Positions 1 to 9,252 of a DNA stretch of 43,926 bases are shown here, piece by piece (within the stretch, counting starts at the first letter, position 1; each line of letters opens with the position of its first letter). Source of the stretch: CAYYMH01 sp964472785 (GTDB lineage: Bacteria > Zhuqueibacterota > Zhuqueibacteria > Thermofontimicrobiales > Thermofontimicrobiaceae); the NCBI GenBank assembly GCA_964472785.1, contig CAYYMH010000034.1, forward strand, positions 1 to 43,926. The letters run 5' to 3'. The notes beneath the pieces were generated by a model. That model worked only from the letters and a program-made list of their open reading frames with translations, made no database searches and was not told where the DNA came from. The position numbers and the translations under genes were made by a program.

Positions 1-78
1 GCTAACCGGGAAGTATTTTTTTAGATTTCTGATTGATAGAATCGTTTCTTCTTTGGGGCGGTGACTCGTTCGATCCAT
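1..78 (-). CDS. Opp/Dpp-type ABC transporter ATP-binding protein, N-terminal fragment (cut by window edge)
   Basis: An ATG at 76-78 opens a 26-codon frame that runs off the left edge without a stop. Its translation ends in ILSIRNLKKYFPVS, which matches the usual start of OppF/DppF-like ATPases, where a short lead is followed by L-x-V-x-x-L-x-K-x-F-P-V before the Walker A loop. Only this N-terminal beta strand is visible; Walker A lies outside the window. The gene begins 13 bases after the alpha-mannosidase stop and is probably co-transcribed with it, so the transporter may import oligosaccharides rather than peptides, as some Opp/Dpp systems do. No strong Shine-Dalgarno is seen. The family call rests on one short motif. 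Confidence 0.7.
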   Translation of the reverse strand, partial: MDRTSHRPKEETILSIRNLKKYFPVS

Positions 79-91
79 TGGCAGATTATAT

Positions 92-2782
92 TTATTTCAT
101 ATTAATAATTTTGTAAGTCAATTTTTTGAAAGTAGTAATTTGTGATTTGTCCTGACTAAAAAATATCTCCAAAGAGAATATTTTATTTCTGGGAATATTG
201 AATGATACTGAATGGTTATTTTCGATCATCATTTCACCGTTTGGTACCGGTTCTTCAGCCATGGTGATTTCTCGTGCTGAAGATATTTTTTGAAAAAAAT
301 GAACTCGCGCCATCTCATCGTGATTTGAAACTGTGAAAAATCTCAAAATAATTGATTCGCTCTGCTCACATTTTTTAATACTCGATAATATGACCGTATC
401 AGGAGAGACGGAGACAAATGCCCCTTTTTGAGGCAATTGATTTGTTGGTCCGTCAATTTGTTTCACCAAAGGCTGTGATGAAATATTATACGCGGTTTTA
501 AAGCTATTTGATGTTAACCAGTTGCCTGCGTGAGGAATAAGTGCATAAGAAAATTCGTGTTTGCCCAGACACTGAGCTTCGGGTGTTTTAAAGCGCCAGC
601 CATCCCTGTCTTTCCGTGTTAGCAAATCGTAACGAGCCAAAGAACCTACACACCGCAGCAATGTCAGGGCAATTATACTGGATGCTCCATTTTTTACTTC
701 GTATTCGGTTAGGTCCGGACTTGCCACAGTTAAACCGTGGGATGAATCATTTATCGACACAAAATGCTGAAACGGGTGGGTGGGCATCGGATCTTCAATC
801 CACCCTGCTTTTGAAGGAACTTCAATTTCCCGTTCTATGATATCAAAATGACCACCCGCATGGGATTTTTGGCTGTTCATTTTCGTCGGAAAAAGTACGC
901 GCAAGCGGTGGTCTTTGGCTCTGTTATCTATTTCAGTTTTAATAAAAACGTGATTCGTTTTTGCAGACAGAGAAATTTGAGAAACAACCCGACATTTTAC
1001 TCTGTTTTCACTGCGACTTTGGCGGCTATGCGTTATTTCAGCCGGGAGATACATGTTTCCTTTAATTTCAAAGGTAGCTTTGACAAATCCTTGTTCAATA
1101 AGCGCTATTTCAGGCTGGTCAGAAAACCCGGTGATGAGTTGATCCTTCAAAGGGTACGAATAAGTGTATTCATCACCAACATCAGCGCCATCTTCAAACA
1201 GATTACAGTTGTAAAAGCTGCTTTTCATCTTTTTGTCGAAAACATCAAAAGTTCCGTTATCTTTGATTTCAATTTTCAAATAGTCATTTTCAATAAAGCG
1301 CGTTCCGATTTTGAGATCGGTTGAGTATTCACCCATTTCTGTAGCAGGTTTTACTGAAAAAATTTTGTAACCACAGGAAGGGATGTTTTCTGCAATGAAC
1401 GTAAAAGATACCTGCCTGACAGTGATGGGTTTCGGTTCTCCGTTGGGCTGAGTTTTAAGTTTTTCCGTGAGTTCGATGTTTGTTACCTGACAGGGGATAA
1501 GTACGTTTTCGTCATCATAAATTTCGATATAAAACAATTCGGTAGCTTCCGGGAAATCGACAGCTGCGTTTAAAACTTCAGTGCGCTTCCAGTTCATCGG
1601 ATTAAATACCAGCAAGAAAGCCTGAGCAGAAGAAAGCTGCTCATAATCAGGGCAATTGAAAATACCGAACAAACTCCGATCAATTAACTCCAACGCGATT
1701 TCTTCCGCCCAATCAAAGCGGGTCAACATCTGCCGATGCACTGCGTCCACGCTACATCCGCAAATGCTATCGTGAGGTTGATTTTGTAACAGATATTTCC
1801 AGGCTTGCCAGAGTTGAGCGGTTGGGAAATTTCCGTTTAAAGACCAGGCAATCGTTGCCAATGGCTCGGCATATTTTTCCAGTAAACGCTCGCAGCGCTT
1901 GTTTCGTTTTTTGAGGTACATTCGAGTGGAAAGCGTTCCGGGCAGCAGGTTTACAGCCCGGTTGTCCCGGAGTTCACCGCTGATGGTGGTTGGTTTTTTG
2001 ATTTCACTTTTTAATAAATTAAAAAAATCTGGCAGACTATTTTGGACAACTTCAGCCTCATCCTGAATCAGATTTGCGGCGTGGATAATATAATTCAAAT
2101 CACGTTGAGCTTCAACATGATCGCAACCGTTCATTAATAGCAAATGGTTTGCTGATGATTTTGCAGACCGCTCTTCGATAATTTCCAGCAGCCGACTTTT
2201 GAGTTGGTGTTCGTTTTTGGGCAAAGCAACTCCATAGCAATAACCGCCAGCGTCTGGTAATTTATAAAGAAGAACTGCGGAACCATCCGGTGATTTCCAG
2301 ACTAATTCGGATGGTATTTCATCGCCGCCGATACCTCGCCACAAAATTGCGGTATCAATTTCAAAATTATTGAAGATTTGGGGAAGTTGAGAAATATGAC
2401 CGAAAGCATCGACAACATAGCCAATTTTCATCACCTTGCCCATTTTCTGCGCCTGCTGGTGCCCCAACAACAAATTTCGTATAATCGATTCACCGCTTAC
2501 TAAAAATTCATCGCAAAGCACATACCACGGACCGACAAGAATTCTCCCTTGTTCAATATAATTTTTCAAAACATCTCGCTTTTCCGGACGAAGTTCCAGA
2601 TAATCTTCCAAAATCACTGTCTGCCCGTCAAGATGAAAACATTTGAAATCCTTGTCTTCTTCCAACAGCATGATCAAATTGTCGATTAAATCGATCAACT
2701 TGAGCCTAAACTGTTGATAGGTGAGATACCATTCCCTGTCCCAGTGCGTATGGGCTATAATATGGAGTAGCTTCTTTGGCAT
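92..2782 (-). CDS. GH38 alpha-mannosidase
   Basis: Family 38 glycoside hydrolase that releases alpha-linked mannose with retention of configuration, using a zinc-bound catalytic site. The chosen start gives 896 residues. The N-terminus carries HTHWDREW (zinc ligands H11 and D15), VDAFGH holds the expected nucleophile D125, and GCDH near residue 235 supplies the last zinc histidine. The rest fits the helical middle and large beta-sandwich C-terminal domains of the family, and length is normal. I place the start at the ATG at 2780-2782 because AAGGAT precedes it and the upstream 22 codons have no family character. No signal peptide is visible, so the enzyme is probably cytoplasmic and acts on imported oligosaccharides. 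It sits between a lipoprotein gene and an Opp/Dpp-type ATPase gene. Specificity (alpha-1,2, 1,3, 1,6, or mannosylglycerate) cannot be read from sequence. Confidence 0.93.
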   Translation of the reverse strand: MPKKLLHIIAHTHWDREWYLTYQQFRLKLIDLIDNLIMLLEEDKDFKCFHLDGQTVILEDYLELRPEKRDVLKNYIEQGRILVGPWYVLCDEFLVSGESIIRNLLLGHQQAQKMGKVMKIGYVVDAFGHISQLPQIFNNFEIDTAILWRGIGGDEIPSELVWKSPDGSAVLLYKLPDAGGYCYGVALPKNEHQLKSRLLEIIEERSAKSSANHLLLMNGCDHVEAQRDLNYIIHAANLIQDEAEVVQNSLPDFFNLLKSEIKKPTTISGELRDNRAVNLLPGTLSTRMYLKKRNKRCERLLEKYAEPLATIAWSLNGNFPTAQLWQAWKYLLQNQPHDSICGCSVDAVHRQMLTRFDWAEEIALELIDRSLFGIFNCPDYEQLSSAQAFLLVFNPMNWKRTEVLNAAVDFPEATELFYIEIYDDENVLIPCQVTNIELTEKLKTQPNGEPKPITVRQVSFTFIAENIPSCGYKIFSVKPATEMGEYSTDLKIGTRFIENDYLKIEIKDNGTFDVFDKKMKSSFYNCNLFEDGADVGDEYTYSYPLKDQLITGFSDQPEIALIEQGFVKATFEIKGNMYLPAEITHSRQSRSENRVKCRVVSQISLSAKTNHVFIKTEIDNRAKDHRLRVLFPTKMNSQKSHAGGHFDIIEREIEVPSKAGWIEDPMPTHPFQHFVSINDSSHGLTVASPDLTEYEVKNGASSIIALTLLRCVGSLARYDLLTRKDRDGWRFKTPEAQCLGKHEFSYALIPHAGNWLTSNSFKTAYNISSQPLVKQIDGPTNQLPQKGAFVSVSPDTVILSSIKKCEQSESIILRFFTVSNHDEMARVHFFQKISSAREITMAEEPVPNGEMMIENNHSVSFNIPRNKIFSLEIFFSQDKSQITTFKKLTYKIINMK

Positions 2783-2929
2783 AGATGAATCCTTGATTGC
2801 AAAATTTGTCGTCAGTTGCCTGAAATGTGACCGATGGATGAAAAACAAGACAGGTTATTGAAATGAACAGCAGCACTTTCAATTAATGCTGTTAAATGAA
2901 AAGTTTAATGCCCGAGTGACATTGCTTTG

Positions 2930-3457
2930 TTATTGTAATTTTGAACCTTTGATTTCCAGTAAAACACGGACATGATTATTTACCGTTGTTTGTTTTGCAA
3001 CGATTCTTCCACCACTCATCTGAGTGGAGATTGATCCGAAACCAGATAAAGAAGAGTCACTGTGCCATTTTTTGATGTACGCTGCCCAGCGATAAGCGTC
3101 AACAACCGCAGCTCTTTCCCTGGTTTGCATATCAATTTTTGTGCTGTCACTTGGTGGTGTTTTGCCGAATCCCGGCGCTAATATGGTGTCCCATAACGTA
3201 TCATAACCGGCAGCAACCAGTTGTTGTTTGAATTCAGGCTGCTCCGGATTTGCTAATACTGAATCGCTCAAACTGCTCAAGACCACCAGCATAGAATCAT
3301 AATTAATGGGCTTCGGTTTGATGGTTTGAACAGTGGATTCTCCCTGTTTAGCTTCCATTTGGGAAAGTTCACCTGTTTTTTCTTCGTCTTTTTTGCCGCA
3401 AGTGATGATTAAGAATAACGTACAAATTAAAACGAATAGCGAGAAATATTTTTTCAT
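2930..3457 (-). CDS. Putative lipoprotein of unknown function
   Basis: Starting at the ATG at 3455-3457, which has GGAGAG at good spacing, the protein has 175 residues. It begins with MKK, a hydrophobic stretch to about residue 19, and a lipobox-like LIITC with the lipidation cysteine at C20, followed by a charged linker (GKKDEEKTGE). The mature part has no motif I recognise. It is rich in polar residues and mentions no known enzyme signature; the C-terminal 40 residues look beta-strand-like (VNNHVRVLLEIKG). It lies between ahcY and the alpha-mannosidase gene on the same strand, 70 bases after ahcY ends. Anchoring in the inner leaflet of the outer membrane or in the inner membrane is inferred from the lipobox. 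Confidence 0.75.
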   Translation of the reverse strand: MKKYFSLFVLICTLFLIITCGKKDEEKTGELSQMEAKQGESTVQTIKPKPINYDSMLVVLSSLSDSVLANPEQPEFKQQLVAAGYDTLWDTILAPGFGKTPPSDSTKIDMQTRERAAVVDAYRWAAYIKKWHSDSSLSGFGSISTQMSGGRIVAKQTTVNNHVRVLLEIKGSKLQ

Positions 3458-3528
3458 CTTAATCTCTCCAAAAATGAAAAGCTGTTCCAACCTTCATTTG
3501 CAGGATGAAACAGCCTTAGTTTCCGTTG

Positions 3529-4788
3529 TTATGTTCCGATATGCCAGGATGCCAAATAATTCTTCTGCTCTTCGGTTAATTCATCAATTTCGATTTTCAT
3601 TGATTTTAATTTTAACTTCGCCACCCAGTCTTCGATGTGAGTGGGGACATTATAAACTTTGGCTTTTAATTTTCCCTCTTGTTGAATCACATATTCGGTG
3701 GCAAGTGCCTGAGTCGCGAAACTCATATCCATCACAGAAGCCGGGTGTCCCTCTGCGGCTGCTAAATTGATTAATCGCCCTTCAGCCAACAAATTGATGC
3801 GATTGCCGTTTTTAAGAACGTATTGATCGACATAGTTTCGAATATCGGTACGAACTTCAACAGCGATTTTTTTCAGACCCGGTATGTCCAGTTCAACATT
3901 AAAATGACCCGAATTAGCAACAATGGCGCCGTCTTTCATTTTCTCAAAATGTTCTGCTCTGATAACATTTATATCGCCTGTCAATGTGCAGAAAAGATCA
4001 CCAATGGGCGCCGCCTGATCCATCGGCATGACCCGGAATCCGTCCATCGCTGCTTCTAATGCCCGAATGGGATCAACTTCGGTAATAATGACATTGGCGC
4101 CCATGCCCTTACAGCGGGTTGCAAAACCACGGCCACACCAACCGTATCCTGCGGTGACCACATTTTTTCCGGCTAATAAAATATCGGTAGCTCGGATAAT
4201 GCCATCCACCGTCGATTGACCGGTACCATATCGGTTATCAAACAGGTTTTTTGTCATGGCATCATTCACGGCGATTACAGGAAATTGAAGGGCGTTGTCA
4301 CGTTCCATTGCCCGAAGCCGAATTACGCCGGTGGTGGTTTCTTCCATGCTGCCCAAAATTTGTTCGCCGATTTCGGGGTGATCAGAATGAATGTTTGAGA
4401 CCAAATCAGCGCCGTCATCCATTGTCACCTGAGGAAAATGTTCAATCGCCGTTTTAATGTGATCATAGTAGGTTTCAGTGTCTTCACCCTTAATTGCGAA
4501 AACCGGTATGCCAAAATCTTTCACTAATGAGGCAGTAACATCATCCTGCGTGGACAGGGGATTTGATGCGCATAAAACGAGATCTGCACCGCCTGCCTTT
4601 AACGTACGCGCCAGATTTGCTGTTTCGGCCGTCATGTGTAAGCAAGCAGACATTTTCCGTCCCTGTAACGGTTTTTCTTTTTCAAATCGGTCCCGAACCA
4701 GCTTTAATACTGGCATGTCATTGTCTGCCCATTCAATACGTTTTTTTCCATCAGGTGCCAGTTTAATATTCTTTATATCGTAATTCAC
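3529..4788 (-). CDS. ahcY: S-adenosylhomocysteine hydrolase
   Basis: Splits S-adenosylhomocysteine into adenosine and homocysteine, removing the inhibitory product of SAM-dependent methylation. About 419 residues, the compact form found in Archaea and Thermotoga rather than the longer form with an extra insertion. Visible motifs are SNPLSTQDDV (about 75-84), NDAMTKNLFDN (175-185) and the NAD-binding GYGWCGRG (214-221). The start is best placed at GTG 4786-4788: AGGAGG lies four bases upstream, whereas the longer reading begins with a TTG and would translate the Shine-Dalgarno itself. The gene follows metK by about 95 bases in the same direction, so synthesis of SAM and disposal of its by-product are together. 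Confidence 0.95.
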   Translation of the reverse strand: MNYDIKNIKLAPDGKKRIEWADNDMPVLKLVRDRFEKEKPLQGRKMSACLHMTAETANLARTLKAGGADLVLCASNPLSTQDDVTASLVKDFGIPVFAIKGEDTETYYDHIKTAIEHFPQVTMDDGADLVSNIHSDHPEIGEQILGSMEETTTGVIRLRAMERDNALQFPVIAVNDAMTKNLFDNRYGTGQSTVDGIIRATDILLAGKNVVTAGYGWCGRGFATRCKGMGANVIITEVDPIRALEAAMDGFRVMPMDQAAPIGDLFCTLTGDINVIRAEHFEKMKDGAIVANSGHFNVELDIPGLKKIAVEVRTDIRNYVDQYVLKNGNRINLLAEGRLINLAAAEGHPASVMDMSFATQALATEYVIQQEGKLKAKVYNVPTHIEDWVAKLKLKSMKIEIDELTEEQKNYLASWHIGT

Positions 4789-4792
4789 AAAA

Positions 4793-4798
4793 CCTCCT
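4793..4798 (-). promoter_or_regulatory. Shine-Dalgarno AGGAGG fixing the ahcY start
   Basis: Read on the minus strand, AGGAGG is followed by TTTT and then GTG at 4788. This consensus site decides for the GTG start over the in-frame TTG at 4812. Confidence 0.75.
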
Positions 4799-4882
4799 GT
4801 TATTATTTTCAATTATCGTCATTGAAATGTGTGTTAAAGATGTAGCAAAATTATGAACATATTTCACAAAGTAATCTTTTAA

Positions 4883-6016
4883 TTAGCGCGCCAATTTTTC
4901 AGCCATATCTGTTTTTTCCCAGCTAAAATCTTTTTCTGTTCGACCAAAATGACCGTAAGTTGCCGTTTGCCGGTAGATCGGTCTCCGCAAATCTAACGTT
5001 TCGATAATTCCTTTTGGCGTCAGGTCAAAATGTTTTCTCACCAATTTTGAAATCTCCAAATCCGGAAGCTTTCCTGTACCATCCGTATCAACCATTACAG
5101 AGACAGGCTCTGCGACGCCAATCGCATAGGCTAATTGAATCGTACATTTATCGGCGAGCCCGGCAGCGACAATATTTTTAGCAACGTATCGCGCTGCATA
5201 GCAGGCAGAACGATCTACTTTGGTTGGGTCTTTCCCGGAAAAAGCGCCGCCGCCATGGGACGCAAACCCACCGTAGGTGTCCACAATTATTTTACGTCCG
5301 GTCAATCCGGCATCGCCCTGTGGCCCGCCGATCACAAAACGACCGGTTGGATTAATGTGAATGATGATTTCGTGATCATTGACCATGTTTTCCGGAATTA
5401 CAGGTTTGACAACATATTTAATCAGGTCATTTTTCAAATCAACCAATTTGATATCAGGATTATGTTGGGCAGAAATAACAACGGTATTTACCCATTTTGG
5501 TTTATCATTTACATATTCGACTGTGACTTGAGATTTACCGTCAGGCCTTAAATATGTGAGAATATTTTTTTTTCGAACATCTGCCAATCTTTTGGTTAGT
5601 TTATGCGCTAACATGATGGCAGTTGGCATTAACTCTTCGGTTTCATTGGTGGCAAATCCAACCATCATCCCCTGGTCTCCGGCGCCGTCACGGTCAACAC
5701 CCATAGCAATGTCTGGTGATTGCTGATCTATTGTTGACAGAACTCCGCATGTCTCTGAGTCAAAGCCAAATTTTGCATCGATGTAGCCAATATCATGAAT
5801 TACGCTGCGAACAACTCTGGGGATATCAACATACGTTTTTGTGGTAATTTCGCCGCCAACGATTGCTAATCCGGTGGTGACAAATGTTTCGCACGCGACG
5901 CGCCCGTTAGGGTCATCTTTGTAAATTTCATCCAAAACCGCGTCAGAAATTTGATCTGCTATTTTATCAGGATGCCCTTCTGTGACTGATTCCGATGTGA
6001 ATAAAAATGATTTCAT
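4883..6016 (-). CDS. metK: S-adenosylmethionine synthetase
   Basis: Makes SAM from methionine and ATP. 377 residues, near the normal bacterial length. Family signatures are plain: GHPDKIADQISDAVLDEI near residue 14, GAGDQGMMVGFATNE near 110, and GGGAFSGKDPTKVDRS near 255, the glycine-rich phosphate-binding loop. The ATG at 6014-6016 has GAGGAG upstream. It lies 43 bases after the phosphoglucose/phosphomannose isomerase gene and just upstream of ahcY, in one leftward run. No SAM-responsive riboswitch fits in the short gap before it. Confidence 0.98.
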   Translation of the reverse strand: MKSFLFTSESVTEGHPDKIADQISDAVLDEIYKDDPNGRVACETFVTTGLAIVGGEITTKTYVDIPRVVRSVIHDIGYIDAKFGFDSETCGVLSTIDQQSPDIAMGVDRDGAGDQGMMVGFATNETEELMPTAIMLAHKLTKRLADVRKKNILTYLRPDGKSQVTVEYVNDKPKWVNTVVISAQHNPDIKLVDLKNDLIKYVVKPVIPENMVNDHEIIIHINPTGRFVIGGPQGDAGLTGRKIIVDTYGGFASHGGGAFSGKDPTKVDRSACYAARYVAKNIVAAGLADKCTIQLAYAIGVAEPVSVMVDTDGTGKLPDLEISKLVRKHFDLTPKGIIETLDLRRPIYRQTATYGHFGRTEKDFSWEKTDMAEKLAR

Positions 6017-6058
6017 TTTCCGCTCCTCTAATCTACCAGTATGGTTCGTTTATTGAAT

Positions 6059-7108
6059 TTATAATTTTGCAAGTTGATTTTTTAAATATTGAATTTTTTC
6101 TATCGGAGTCGGATCAACTCCGTTTAAAATCGCCAAATAATAGCTGACAACGTCCCCGAAATAGATCAATGAGAAAAGTCTTGCCAATTTTGACTTTCCT
6201 TCGGTTTCCAGTTCAATAATTGGATTTGTGACCTGCTCCAAAATTTCTTTTGAAATATCCATTCTCCGGTTGTTTCTGGGATGATCTTGAAGATCGTGTA
6301 AATAGATGATTTGGAAATTTTTCAGCAGCGCTGGCAACTGTTCCCAGCCGACAATTTCATTATGATTGAGCTCAGGGAAAACATTACAAAACGCCAGAAC
6401 TTTGGCATTCTCTGAAAACTGACCTTTCCAACGTAGTGCAACGATGTCGAGCAAATCGTTGGTGCTGTAAATAATGGGTATTTTGGCCTGCAACTTTTGT
6501 GCTAAATTCAGCGCCGGATTGGATGTTGAATCAGGTGAATAGACTTTTGCTTTTTTTTGCAGCAAAAGAATCGTTTCTTCAAAATCTGCTGTCTTATCTC
6601 CTACGAGATGCGCTTTCATTAGCGAGAAAATCGCCGGGATACTCAAATAACCCAAGGCGGTACGCGGCGGGACACCATCAGGAATGGTGATAACCGGAGT
6701 TTTATCCTGTCGGGCTTTTTGTTTGAGCGTGCCGCCTGATGTAATGCACAAAATTTGAGCGCCTTTTGATTTTGCATCCTCATAACTGCTCAGTGATTCT
6801 TCGGTATTGCCGGAAAAGCTTGTTACAACGACTAAACTCGATGAGTCCACAAATTGAGGCAAATAATAATTTCGGTTGACAATAGCTGGTATCTCTAATT
6901 CATCGCCAAAATAGGAAATTATCAGATTTCCGCCAATTGCAGATCCACCCATTCCACTAAAAACAATATTTTTTATCGGATCATCGGATAAGTGGAAATC
7001 AAAGCTGTTGCCGATTTCAACTGCGTGTCGAAATTGCTCGGGAAAAGTAAACAATAATTTTAGCATGTCCTGCTGATCTACCTGACGAATCAGTCTTTTG
7101 ATGTCCAT
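6059..7108 (-). CDS. Bifunctional phosphoglucose/phosphomannose isomerase
   Basis: Interconverts glucose 6-phosphate, mannose 6-phosphate and fructose 6-phosphate. 349 residues made of two SIS domains. Visible are FSGMGGSAIGG (50-60), TSFSGNTEES (97-105, phosphate-binding), the PPRTALGY segment (147-154) and ELNHNEIVGWE with the presumed catalytic E251. These match the archaeal/actinobacterial-type PGI/PMI rather than classical Pgi or ManA. It sits 14 bases after ptsI in the same direction, which suits a role in feeding PTS-derived mannose 6-phosphate or glucose 6-phosphate into glycolysis. The Shine-Dalgarno is weak (GAAAG). Confidence 0.92.
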   Translation of the reverse strand: MDIKRLIRQVDQQDMLKLLFTFPEQFRHAVEIGNSFDFHLSDDPIKNIVFSGMGGSAIGGNLIISYFGDELEIPAIVNRNYYLPQFVDSSSLVVVTSFSGNTEESLSSYEDAKSKGAQILCITSGGTLKQKARQDKTPVITIPDGVPPRTALGYLSIPAIFSLMKAHLVGDKTADFEETILLLQKKAKVYSPDSTSNPALNLAQKLQAKIPIIYSTNDLLDIVALRWKGQFSENAKVLAFCNVFPELNHNEIVGWEQLPALLKNFQIIYLHDLQDHPRNNRRMDISKEILEQVTNPIIELETEGKSKLARLFSLIYFGDVVSYYLAILNGVDPTPIEKIQYLKNQLAKL

Positions 7109-7122
7109 GGTTGTTCTTTCAG

Positions 7123-8895
7123 CTAAGTGATTTTCAGTTTATAGCGCGTGGCCATCACATTTCGAATATAGGTTTCGATCTGCTCGGATGTCTTCATCTG
7201 CAAGGCTTTCTCAGCGATCTGCTGAGCATCGGAAAAGGTCACCTGACGAATTATTTTCTTGACCTCCAATAACGTAGCCGGACTGACACTTAACTCGTCC
7301 AGGTCTAATCCCAACAGAATAAGCGTTGCCAACGGATCGGCAGCCATTTCACCACACATGCCTACCCACACTCCTTTGCTGTGTCCCGCATCCACCACGT
7401 TTTTAATAATTCTCATTACCGACGGCGGTAATCGTTTGTAAAGGTGGGCGACTTTGATGTTAGCCCGGTCAGCGGCAACTGTGTATTGGATTAAATCGTT
7501 GGTTCCGATACTCAAAAAATCCACTTCTTCAGCAATTGCATCGGCCATAATGGCAGCTGATGGAACCTCAATCATTGCTCCAATTTCTATCTTATCGTCA
7601 AAGGGTTTGTTTTGCGAAATCAATTCTCCTTTAACTTGATCAATTACATTTTTGGTTTGAACAATTTCTTCAACACATGAAACCATTGGAATGAGAATTT
7701 TAACATTGCCGTGAGCACTGGTACGCAAAATCGCTCTTAATTGTGACTTGAACAACTGTGGTTTCTCCAAACAATAGCGAATGGCACGCCAACCCAAGAC
7801 CGGATTGGCTTCATCCGGGATCATAATGGATCGTGGTTTTTTATCACCCCCGATGTCCAAAGTTCTGATAATCACCGGATGGGGACTCAATTTTTGAACG
7901 ATTTTTTTGTATTCGTTATATTCATCTTCCTCAGTTGGTATTTTTTCCCTGGTTAAATAAAGATACTCTGTCCTGAACAATCCCACCCCTCGGGCACCGT
8001 AATTGATGATCGTATTGATCTCATTTGGGAAGTCCAGATTGGCGGATAATTCTACATCTTTGCCGTCTAATGTTCGACAAGGAAGTTCTCGAAATTCGGA
8101 TAGATTTTTGGTGAGTTCATCATATTTTTCTCTGAGTTTCAAATATTCTGTCAGCACTGCTGATGTTGGATTTAAAATGACTTCACCATTCTGGCCGTCA
8201 ATGATTGCGGTATCTCCGGTATTTGCCAAAGCAGTGATCTTTTTTAATCCGACAACTGACGGAATTTCCAGTGAGCGCGCCATGATCGCGGCGTGTGAGG
8301 TTTTACCTCCCAGATCAGTGGTAAACGCCAGAACTTTTTGTTTGTCCATCAAAATCGTTTCCGATGGTGTTAGATCGTGCGCGACAACAATCGCTTTTTT
8401 GATGATGTTGGTTAAAAATTGGGATTGTCCGCCTTGAATATTTCGGATCAGGCGTCGTTTTACATCCTTGATATCAGCGACGCGTCCTAAAAAATATTCG
8501 TTATCCACATTTTCCAATGATTTTTGATACTCCTCCATGACATTGTAATAAACGAAATCAGCATTTTTACATTGTTGTTCAATTTGCGTTTCCGTTTCAT
8601 TTATTATCACAATATCTTCTAACAGAAATTGGTGGGCGTCAAAAATTTCTTCACCTTCTTTTCCGATTTTTTCTCTCGCTTGATCTTGTATTTGAAATAA
8701 TTCCTTTTTTGTTTTATTAATGGCTTTCTTAAATTTTTTGATCTCACCAGCAATCTGTTCGGGTGAAATATCACGTTCTTCAACTTTAATGACATCACCA
8801 GTGAGTTTAAAGATTTGACCAATGGCAATCCCGGGTGAAGCCGGTACGCCTTTCAATTTTATCATCTCTTTAGGATTTTTTTTCATTTTGGTCAT
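7123..8895 (-). CDS. ptsI: PTS enzyme I (phosphoenolpyruvate-protein phosphotransferase)
   Basis: Takes phosphate from PEP and passes it to HPr. 590 residues from the longest start, close to the family's 570-590. The N-terminal swivelling domain has LGGKTSHAAIMARS with the phosphorylated histidine near H201. The C-terminal PEP-binding barrel shows GVGLFRTEYLY, RTLDIGGDK and the IGTNDLIQY and GMCGEMA motifs. The start is uncertain: ATG at 8895, 8886 or 8865 are all possible. The first two overlap the end of ptsH, as expected for coupled translation, and the family core (KLKGVPASPGIAIG) begins after the third. The ptsH-ptsI overlap confirms functional pairing. Confidence 0.96.
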   Translation of the reverse strand: MTKMKKNPKEMIKLKGVPASPGIAIGQIFKLTGDVIKVEERDISPEQIAGEIKKFKKAINKTKKELFQIQDQAREKIGKEGEEIFDAHQFLLEDIVIINETETQIEQQCKNADFVYYNVMEEYQKSLENVDNEYFLGRVADIKDVKRRLIRNIQGGQSQFLTNIIKKAIVVAHDLTPSETILMDKQKVLAFTTDLGGKTSHAAIMARSLEIPSVVGLKKITALANTGDTAIIDGQNGEVILNPTSAVLTEYLKLREKYDELTKNLSEFRELPCRTLDGKDVELSANLDFPNEINTIINYGARGVGLFRTEYLYLTREKIPTEEDEYNEYKKIVQKLSPHPVIIRTLDIGGDKKPRSIMIPDEANPVLGWRAIRYCLEKPQLFKSQLRAILRTSAHGNVKILIPMVSCVEEIVQTKNVIDQVKGELISQNKPFDDKIEIGAMIEVPSAAIMADAIAEEVDFLSIGTNDLIQYTVAADRANIKVAHLYKRLPPSVMRIIKNVVDAGHSKGVWVGMCGEMAADPLATLILLGLDLDELSVSPATLLEVKKIIRQVTFSDAQQIAEKALQMKTSEQIETYIRNVMATRYKLKIT

Positions 8896-9160
8896 CTTCT
8901 TGATTAAATTTATTATTGATTAATTCTTCCAGCGCTTTCATGGCTTCCTGCTCATCCGGCCCCTCTGTCTTCAAAAGCAGTTTGTTTCCTTTCGCAGCAG
9001 CTAACATCATTACCCCCATGATGCTTTTTCCATTCACTTCACGTCCGTTTTTCGATAAAGTAACATCTGCTTCATATTTGGCTGCAAGCTTCACAAAAAG
9101 AGTGGCCGGTCTGGCATGAAGACCATCTGAATTTTGTATGACAACTTCATTTTGAATCAT
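8870..9160 (-). CDS. ptsH: PTS phosphocarrier protein HPr
   Basis: Small cytoplasmic phosphocarrier between enzyme I and sugar-specific EIIA. 96 residues, slightly longer than usual because of a charged tail (NQEDDQNEKKS). GLHARPA places the phosphorylated histidine exactly at H15, and GKSIMGVMML places a serine at S46, the site used by HPr kinase/phosphorylase in other bacteria; hprK itself is not in this window. The 3' end overlaps ptsI. Upstream is a 92-base gap after the IID gene, containing a 14-base palindrome. Confidence 0.97.
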   Translation of the reverse strand: MIQNEVVIQNSDGLHARPATLFVKLAAKYEADVTLSKNGREVNGKSIMGVMMLAAAKGNKLLLKTEGPDEQEAMKALEELINNKFNQEDDQNEKKS

Positions 9161-9170
9161 CGCATTATCA

Positions 9171-9184
9171 TCTTAAATTTAAGA
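9171..9184. repeat. 14-base perfect palindrome upstream of ptsH
   Basis: TCTTAAATTTAAGA is fully self-complementary and lies about ten bases before the ptsH start codon, where a Shine-Dalgarno would be expected. Its AT-rich make-up means it could arise by chance; an operator or RNA-fold role is only a possibility. Confidence 0.35.
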
Positions 9185-9252
9185 CATCAATATTGTTATT
9201 GTTTTCGATATTTTAAACGCATATTATTTTTTTAAAACTGGTCTGCTCAAAA

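Noticed and set aside
848..1324. 158-codon frame on the plus strand inside the alpha-mannosidase gene
   Set aside because: Antisense shadow of a conserved GH38 gene with no start signal or motif.
2866..2893. AACAGCA/TGCTGTT inverted repeat between the lipoprotein and mannosidase genes
   Set aside because: Seven pairs with a 14-base loop and no T run on the minus strand; could be chance.
4789..6058. SAM or SAH riboswitch near metK and ahcY
   Set aside because: The gaps before metK (42 bases) and between metK and ahcY (about 95 bases) are too short and show no recognisable aptamer.
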